Positions 1 through 3,799 of a DNA stretch of 7,589 nt are shown here, piece by piece. Within the stretch, counting starts at the first letter, position 1. Every line of letters starts with the position of its first letter. The DNA comes from Deltaproteobacteria bacterium. GTDB taxonomy: Bacteria; Bdellovibrionota; UBA1018; UBA923. Both the position numbers and the translations under genes were made by a program. Below the pieces are notes generated by a model. That model searched no databases. It was not told the origin of the DNA and saw nothing but the letters and a program-made list of their open reading frames with translations. Location: positions 1 to 7,589 of the forward strand of contig JACQAW010000310.1 of assembly GCA_016194725.1 (NCBI GenBank), written 5' to 3'.

Positions 1-150
1 CATATCCCACTTGGACTTGTCGCTGTCAGAGTCGTCGCCGGTCAGCTTTTGAAAGTAGGTAAAACCGCTTTCGCTCTTGTCGGCGGCAGCTGGGGATGGC
101 CAAACCTAAAGCATGGACAGGGTAAGGAGGCACCAGCACACCGATCTCAT
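1..150 (-). CDS. Partial secreted protein of unknown function; signal peptide broken by in-frame TAG
   Basis: Reading leftward from an ATG at 150-148, the first 14 codons give MRSVCWCLLTLSML, a typical basic start plus hydrophobic core. Codon 15 is TAG (108-106). The same frame then continues VWPSPAAADKSESGF, which looks like the end of a signal peptide with a cleavage site near AAA/DK, followed by a hydrophilic, Asp/Ser/Lys-rich stretch that stays open to position 1. About 72% of third codon positions are G or C in this frame, against about 44% for the third positions of the opposite strand read on the same triplets, which favours leftward coding. No ATG, GTG or TTG lies between the TAG and the ATG at 3-1. 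No clear Shine-Dalgarno sequence precedes position 150. Possible explanations are a fresh nonsense mutation (pseudogene), a base error (TGG, CAG or TTG read as TAG), amber readthrough, or a true start at 3 with the upstream resemblance due to chance. The family is not recognisable from this fragment. Confidence 0.45.
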
Positions 151-227
151 GATTAATAGGGTTACACACGTGAACGCGGAGCGCAATGGCCGCGTAAGGG
201 GAACCCCGGAGATGGCGATTTTCTCGA

Positions 228-247
228 TTTTATCAGTTTTTATCAGT
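228..247. repeat. Perfect 10-bp tandem repeat in the divergent spacer
   Basis: The unit TTTTATCAGT occurs twice back to back (228-237 and 238-247), about one helical turn apart. A related CGATTTT motif occurs at 216-222 and 225-231 just before it. The repeat ends 38 bp before the start of the reductase gene and lies between two divergent genes, where an operator or promoter would be expected. I cannot assign a regulator, and an AT-rich promoter region with chance repetition is also possible. Confidence 0.5.
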
Positions 248-285
248 TATCGGGGGGTATCGCCGTGTGCTAAAGCTAGGAAACC

Positions 286-1014
286 ATGGCACCACCACCA
301 ATGAAAAGCTGGCGGGTTTTGACCCGCAAAGAGCTGACGCATGACGTATTCGAACTGAAACTGCAGCGCCCTGCGGGCGATGGTTACGAGATGAATTTTC
401 GTGCAGGGCAGTACGTCAGCATCGTTATTCCCGGCGCCGGCCCGGGCGGCCGCAACCTGCGCCGCGCCTATTCCATCGCCAGTGCGCCGGAATGGAATGA
501 AGTCGAGCTGTGCGTAAAGCTGGTCGAGGGCGGCCCCGGCACCAGCTACCTCAACAGCCTCAAAGCCGAACATGAGTTCCAGGGTCAGGCACCCTTTGGC
601 GACTTTTGCCTGGAACACGACCAGACCAAACCCGCCATGTTCATTGGAACCGGCACCGGCCTTGCGCCACTGCGCTCGATGGTCTTGTGCGGCGAATGGC
701 AGTCCAAGGCGCCGGTCTCGTTTCTGCTGGGCGTGCGCGCCGAAAAAGACATTATCTATCCCGAGCTGTTCGGCACCAGCCGGCCAGCCCAGCTTCAAGG
801 CCACGAGCACGTGAAAATCGCGCTTTCGCGCCCCGAGGGCCACTGGGACGGCTATAAAGGCCGCGTTACCGACTACATCCGGACCATGAAGTGGGATTTC
901 GTGCAGAGTCATTACTATCTGTGCGGAAGCGGCGCGATGATCGCCGAAGTAAAAGAAATTTTAGCTGCGAAAGGCGTGGACAAGGAGCAAGTCCACACGG
1001 AAAAATACTTCTAA
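286..1014 (+). CDS. FAD-dependent NAD(P)H oxidoreductase, ferredoxin-NADP reductase family
   Basis: A 242-residue cytoplasmic flavoprotein expected to move electrons between NAD(P)H and a protein or small-molecule partner through FAD. The N-terminal beta-barrel carries the flavin motif RAYS (60-63) and the FAD diphosphate loop GGPGTSYL (82-89), followed by APFGDF (102-107). The C-terminal nucleotide domain has GTGTGLAPLRSM (121-132), the pyridine-nucleotide diphosphate loop, then YLCGSGAMI (211-219) with the usual Cys-Gly pair, and ends EKYF. There is no 2Fe-2S domain, so it resembles stand-alone reductases or the reductase half of dioxygenase electron-transfer proteins; the partner is unknown. 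The ATG at 286 is preferred over the one at 301 because AGGA at 278-281 is suitably spaced; the resulting MAPPP leader is not conserved family sequence. It is the first gene of a rightward operon, and its TAA shares a base with the next ATG. Confidence 0.88.
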   Translation: MAPPPMKSWRVLTRKELTHDVFELKLQRPAGDGYEMNFRAGQYVSIVIPGAGPGGRNLRRAYSIASAPEWNEVELCVKLVEGGPGTSYLNSLKAEHEFQGQAPFGDFCLEHDQTKPAMFIGTGTGLAPLRSMVLCGEWQSKAPVSFLLGVRAEKDIIYPELFGTSRPAQLQGHEHVKIALSRPEGHWDGYKGRVTDYIRTMKWDFVQSHYYLCGSGAMIAEVKEILAAKGVDKEQVHTEKYF

Positions 1015-1205
1015 TGCTGGGACTCTCGGGCGAGCACCTTATCATTCTCGTGGGCATTTTACTCGTCTTCGGGCCTCGGCGCCTGCCGCAAGCCGGTGCG
1101 ACGCTGGGCAAGGCTATTCGCAATTTTCGCGAGCAGTACAAAGGCATTCGTGAACCCGAATTCAAACGCATACCCGTGCGAGTAGAGGAAAACCATGCTG
1201 ACTGA
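1014..1205 (+). CDS. tatA: TatA/TatB-type twin-arginine translocase subunit
   Basis: A 63-residue inner-membrane protein with the full TatA plan: a short periplasmic start, one membrane helix at about 5-19, the hinge FGPRRLP (19-25), an amphipathic helix at about 25-43 (LGKAIRNFREQYKGI) and a short charged tail. TatA oligomers form the passage for folded twin-arginine substrates together with TatC. Glu7 at the start of the helix recalls TatB, but the short tail is TatA-like. The ATG at 1014-1016 overlaps the reductase stop by one base (TAATG), and the gene's end overlaps the next coding region by 11 bp, so all three are probably translationally coupled. The open frame continues upstream to 891, but that part antisenses nothing recognisable, lies inside the reductase gene and does not look like protein. 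There is no tatC here. Sitting behind a reductase is an unusual position for this gene. Confidence 0.85.
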   Translation: MLGLSGEHLIILVGILLVFGPRRLPQAGATLGKAIRNFREQYKGIREPEFKRIPVRVEENHAD

Positions 1206-1656
1206 GATGAAAGCTTTTTTCGAAGCTGGCGAGCTGGCGCAAAAGGCGGCCGCGAGCATTCGCAACGGACGTGAAATCGGCCTTTCCGTCAAATACGCCG
1301 AAAAGACCGTGGGTTACACCTTTACACGCGAAAGCGGCGCCAACGTGCTGCGCGAAGGTGACCCGGCGCATCCCGACGTCATTTTCATTTTGCCCGAGGC
1401 GGCGGCCAAAGAGCTACTAACCCGGAAATTCGATTCCGTCGGGCAGGTTGGTCTTCACATTTTCGAAAAAATACTGTCCAATGATCAAAGTCAGAAAGTC
1501 CAGATTCGCCTGAAAGCGGGCGTACTGGCGATGGTTACTGGCGGGTATCTTGGTGTGCTCACTTCCGGCGGCAGCGAGGTCGCCAGGTTTCTGGCCACCC
1601 ATGGCCTGGGCAGCATGGGTAAACTGAAAGACGCCATCTCCAAACTTCGCGGTTAA
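1195..1656 (+). CDS. Small SCP2-like (sterol carrier fold) protein, tentative
   Basis: A 153-residue soluble protein without signal peptide or membrane anchor. The middle part, with alternating strands (VGYTFTRESG, then DVIFILPEAAAKELL) followed by an amphipathic helix, KVQIRLKAG and a Gly-rich hydrophobic stretch, resembles the SCP2 fold, which binds lipids or other hydrophobic molecules in a cavity. This is recognition of general pattern, not of a diagnostic motif; no catalytic residues are evident. The start at 1195 is well supported: AGAGG at 1184-1188 lies six bases upstream and inside the end of tatA, and the coding regions overlap by 11 bp. Cotranscription with an oxidoreductase and TatA suggests a role linked to membrane lipids or quinone-like compounds, but that is speculation. 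It could equally be a lineage-specific protein of unknown fold. Confidence 0.75.
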   Translation: MLTEMKAFFEAGELAQKAAASIRNGREIGLSVKYAEKTVGYTFTRESGANVLREGDPAHPDVIFILPEAAAKELLTRKFDSVGQVGLHIFEKILSNDQSQKVQIRLKAGVLAMVTGGYLGVLTSGGSEVARFLATHGLGSMGKLKDAISKLRG

Positions 1657-1673
1657 AAAAAGCGGGCAAAATC

Positions 1674-1691
1674 ATGCGAGCAAAAATATGA
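1674..1691 (+). other. Five-codon mini-ORF overlapping the hpt start
   Basis: ATG at 1674 opens a frame encoding MRAKI, and its TGA (1689-1691) overlaps the hpt ATG (1688-1690) in an ATGA arrangement. It begins 18 bases after the stop of the preceding gene. Such a unit could deliver a terminating ribosome onto the hpt start, which itself has only a weak upstream GAG. The structure is plain in the sequence; whether it is translated is not known, and chance is a real alternative for something this short. Confidence 0.25.
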
Positions 1692-2221
1692 TTGATGAGA
1701 AAACTTTTACCAAGTACCTCAACTCGACCGACATCGAAGGCATCGTGGCCAGCCTGGCCAACCAGCTTAATCGCGACTACGAAGGCAAGCAGGTCGTGCT
1801 GATCGGCGTGCTCAAAGGTTGCTGCGTTTTCATCGCCGACCTTTGCCGTCAGCTCAAAGCCGACGTGGAAATCGATTTCGTCCGTCTGACCTCGCAAGGC
1901 AAAGGGCTCACGACCCCGGGTACCGTATCGATCGTCAAAGACGTGAGCGTCGACATTCGCGGCAAACACGTGCTGATCGTCGAAGAGATCATCGACTCGG
2001 GCCGCACCCTGAAATTTCTGTACGATCGCTTGCAGGCCAGCCAGCCGGCGTCGGTGGAAGTGATCACGTTCCTGGACAAGAAAGACAAGCGCATGATCGA
2101 CGTGCCCGTGAAGTACTCGGGCCGTCAGATCGACGACCAGTTTCTGGTGGGTTATGGCCTGGATCTCGAAGAAAAGTGCCGCAACCTGCCCGAAATCTAT
2201 TTCTTGAAATATCCGAACTGA
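1688..2221 (+). CDS. hpt: Hypoxanthine phosphoribosyltransferase
   Basis: A 177-residue cytoplasmic purine-salvage enzyme that joins hypoxanthine (and often guanine) to PRPP, giving IMP or GMP and diphosphate. The order of motifs is standard for bacterial Hpt: VLKGCCVF (41-48) forms the diphosphate loop, VLIVEEIIDSGRTL (95-108) is the PRPP-binding signature with the two acidic residues and the catalytic Asp, FLDKKDKR (128-135) supplies the lysine that reads the purine, and QFLVGYGLDL (151-160) closes the base pocket. Length is normal. In the flexible catalytic loop the usual Ser-Tyr pair appears as Ser-Gln within TSQGKGLTTPGT (68-79), a deviation worth noting. It follows the SCP2-like gene by 31 bp with no promoter visible, so it is probably the last gene of the operon. 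It converges on the secreted-protein gene with only 32 bp between stops and no evident terminator hairpin. Confidence 0.93.
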   Translation: MIDEKTFTKYLNSTDIEGIVASLANQLNRDYEGKQVVLIGVLKGCCVFIADLCRQLKADVEIDFVRLTSQGKGLTTPGTVSIVKDVSVDIRGKHVLIVEEIIDSGRTLKFLYDRLQASQPASVEVITFLDKKDKRMIDVPVKYSGRQIDDQFLVGYGLDLEEKCRNLPEIYFLKYPN

Positions 2222-2253
2222 CCCACCCACGCGGGGCTTCAACAGGCTTAATC

Positions 2254-2898
2254 TTACTTCACCGCGAACGAAACCATGCCGTACTTTGCCACGGGACAGC
2301 TCCAGCTTCCCGCGTCGCTCTGGCGGCAACCCGCCTTTTTGAAAGAGACGAGCCAAGTGTGACCGCGTCCGGCACCGGCCAGCTCGGTGATGCGCAGGCG
2401 GTCGCCACCTTTGCCATGCTCGCGTCTCACGACTACGCCAAAATCGGCATGCCAGTCACGGGCCTTCGCCTGCACGTCATCACAGGCGGTCGTCAGCAAG
2501 CGTCGCACCGTAAGCGAGTTGGGCTGCTCCGAAGTCACCTCATGTGCGCCGACAAATAATTTTAGATCGTGCGGGCTGAGACTGCCCGCTTGCACGTCGG
2601 CGCCCGGTGCCGTTGCCGGCAGGCGCGCGGTGATCTGCTCGAGCAGGGCCTTTTCCGAAGCGCGATTCGGGTTATAAGCCGCATGAAAAACGCCAAGTAG
2701 CACCTCGTCGGCGGGCGCGCACAGAAAGTTCGAGTTGCGCGAAAAAACCAGGCGGTCTTTTTCGTAGACCAGCGCCTGCTGCGCCTGAAATCCATAAAGA
2801 TCGCGCTGTGCCCTCAGAACGGTCTTTTCAGCTTCGGCCCGGGCTGGAACCGGAAGTGACAATCCAACGGCTGCAATGAGAATGAGTTTCGACCGCAT
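2254..2898 (-). CDS. Secreted protein of unknown function with Sec signal peptide
   Basis: A 214-residue protein beginning MRSKLILIAAVGLSLPVPARA, a clear signal peptide with likely cleavage after Ala21 (A-R-A), so it is exported to the periplasm or beyond. There is no lipobox cysteine and no further membrane segment. The mature part has four cysteines (60, 139, 191, 201), enough for two disulfides; the last pair sits in a short loop before the C-terminal strands (SWSCPVAKYGMVSFAVK). I recognise no enzymatic motif or domain. The start is supported by GGGGGA on the coding strand four bases or so before the ATG. It lies 169 bp downstream of the thiamine pyrophosphokinase gene, so it may have its own promoter. 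Codon use matches its neighbours, with no sign of recent transfer. Confidence 0.8.
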   Translation of the reverse strand: MRSKLILIAAVGLSLPVPARAEAEKTVLRAQRDLYGFQAQQALVYEKDRLVFSRNSNFLCAPADEVLLGVFHAAYNPNRASEKALLEQITARLPATAPGADVQAGSLSPHDLKLFVGAHEVTSEQPNSLTVRRLLTTACDDVQAKARDWHADFGVVVRREHGKGGDRLRITELAGAGRGHTWLVSFKKAGCRQSDAGSWSCPVAKYGMVSFAVK

Positions 2899-2902
2899 AT
2901 TT

Positions 2903-2938
2903 CCCCCGTCATCAGGCAGCTCTCATTGTAATACGGGG
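2903..2938 (-). promoter_or_regulatory. Possible leader hairpin masking the ribosome-binding site of the secreted-protein gene
   Basis: On the coding strand, CCCCGT (2938-2933) can pair with ACGGGG (2909-2904), a six-pair GC-rich stem with a 23-base loop. The right arm is the Shine-Dalgarno segment of the gene starting at 2898, so pairing would hide it. The transcript start is not known; a -10-like TACAAT (2930-2925) lies inside the proposed loop and, if used, would exclude the left arm from the mRNA. Only one of the two readings can hold for a given transcript. Confidence 0.25.
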
Positions 2939-2959
2939 TCGGGTCCGCCGTATACGGGG
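2931..2959. repeat. ATACGGGG direct repeat, 21 bp apart
   Basis: The octamer ATACGGGG occurs at 2931-2938 and again at 2952-2959, two helical turns apart and upstream of the secreted-protein gene. Same-face spacing is typical of paired operator sites, and either copy could also pair with the ribosome-binding site. The repeats are short and no regulator can be named. Confidence 0.35.
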
Positions 2960-3067
2960 CCCTCCGCAATCTGCTTGAAATCCAGCATACTCTGCCGGCA
3001 AAGCGACTGCCCAGTACTAGAACCCAAGTTCAATGGGCAAAACCGCGATTCCCTAACTCCAGCAAAC

Positions 3068-3769
3068 CTACGTCGCGTCGCGCTCGCGCGGAAAAATGAC
3101 GAATACCGGCGTCACCCGATCGGTGCGCGGTAGCTGCTCGACGCGGATCTGCACGGTTTTTCCCACGCCTTCATTGCTCAGGCCGCGTGACGCGTGGTCC
3201 AGCACGCCGCGCTTCAGCTGGTATTTCGCGCCGGTAATCGTGATCTTCGGGCTTTGCTCCAGGCACATCACCGAAAACAGCTGGCCTCGCGGCTGCTGAA
3301 ACTCGAGCTGGCTCATCGTCGCGATCCACATTCCCCGCGGCCCGTAGCTAACCAGGCCCGGGCAGTTGTCGGGCCCCGCCGCGCGGGCCAGGTCCTGCAT
3401 CCAGGTTTGCACCACCAGTAGATTGCCTAGCTCGTGGTCGAACCTTCCGCCCTGCGCGCCCACCAGCACGACGTTGCCTTCCCACTCGCCGTCCAGAAAA
3501 GCTTTGCCGGCCAAATGCAACGCATACTCGAAGTCGGAATAATCCTTCGCCTTGGGCAGCCGAATCTTTTTGCATTTCAGCTTCCCCACCTCACCGCGCG
3601 AAATCGAATCGCCGTCGCCCACCCAAAGCATGGGCTTCAATTTCAGCTTTCGAAAATGCTTCAACCCACCGTCAACGGCGATGCTAAAGGCATCCTGCAC
3701 GATTTCAGCAACGTGCCCGGGTACTCCGGCCAGCGAATGGGAACAGACGATCAGGCAGTTGTCGCTCAT
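3068..3769 (-). CDS. thiN: Thiamine pyrophosphokinase
   Basis: A 233-residue cytoplasmic enzyme that transfers diphosphate from ATP to thiamine, giving thiamine diphosphate in one step. Family motifs are in order: VDGG (32-35), GDGDSI (51-56, the metal-binding GD.DS signature), KDYSDFE (75-81, the K-D-x-[ST]-D-x-E motif for metal and nucleotide) and GAQGGRFDHELGNL (104-117, the GA.GGR.DH signature). The C-terminal third (about 140-225) is the beta-rich thiamine-binding region, less conserved. The length is at the usual size. The start at 3769 is supported by GAGAAAG on the coding strand. It follows valS by 24 bp on the same strand and is very probably cotranscribed with it. No TPP riboswitch is visible upstream, consistent with constitutive salvage-type expression. 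Related pterin diphosphokinases share the fold, but the motif set fits thiamine best. Confidence 0.88.
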   Translation of the reverse strand: MSDNCLIVCSHSLAGVPGHVAEIVQDAFSIAVDGGLKHFRKLKLKPMLWVGDGDSISRGEVGKLKCKKIRLPKAKDYSDFEYALHLAGKAFLDGEWEGNVVLVGAQGGRFDHELGNLLVVQTWMQDLARAAGPDNCPGLVSYGPRGMWIATMSQLEFQQPRGQLFSVMCLEQSPKITITGAKYQLKRGVLDHASRGLSNEGVGKTVQIRVEQLPRTDRVTPVFVIFPRERDAT

Positions 3770-3771
3770 CG

Positions 3772-3799
3772 CAGCTTTCTCATTTCAGTTTTCTCATTT
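3772..3799 (-). repeat. 14-bp tandem duplication at the valS/thiN junction
   Basis: On the coding strand AAATGAGAAAACTG (3799-3786) is followed directly by AAATGAGAAAGCTG (3785-3772), 13 of 14 bases identical. The first copy contains the valS stop codon; the second contains the probable thiN ribosome-binding site. Each copy also contains an ATG: MRKLK (3797-3780) and MRKLR (3783-3766) are five-codon frames whose start and stop codons form a chain of three ATGA overlaps from the valS stop to the thiN start. Confidence 0.6.

Noticed and set aside
1..156. Rightward open frame ending in TAA at 154-156, as the tail of an upstream gene
   Set aside because: It uses the same triplets as the leftward frame, but only about 44% of its third positions are G or C, and it has no protein-like features. 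The leftward frame has about 72% and a signal-peptide pattern.
247..912. 221-codon leftward open frame opposite the reductase
   Set aside because: It lies almost wholly within the reductase gene, whose FAD and NAD(P) motifs are unambiguous; it is a mirror of GC-rich codons.
2222..2253. Bidirectional terminator between the convergent hpt and secreted-protein genes
   Set aside because: Only a three-pair CCC/GGG stem is visible and there is no T-tract on either side.
1559..2356. 265-codon leftward open frame opposite hpt
   Set aside because: It is antisense to a complete hpt gene with all motifs, runs across two gene ends and has no family signature.
3008..3039. TGCCCA / TGGGCA inverted repeat as a terminator after thiN
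   Set aside because: It has six-base arms with a 20-base loop and no T-tract following on the leftward strand; too weak to call.
2876..3133. 85-codon rightward frame across the spacer after thiN
   Set aside because: It has no ribosome-binding site, odd composition, and runs into the antisense of thiN.
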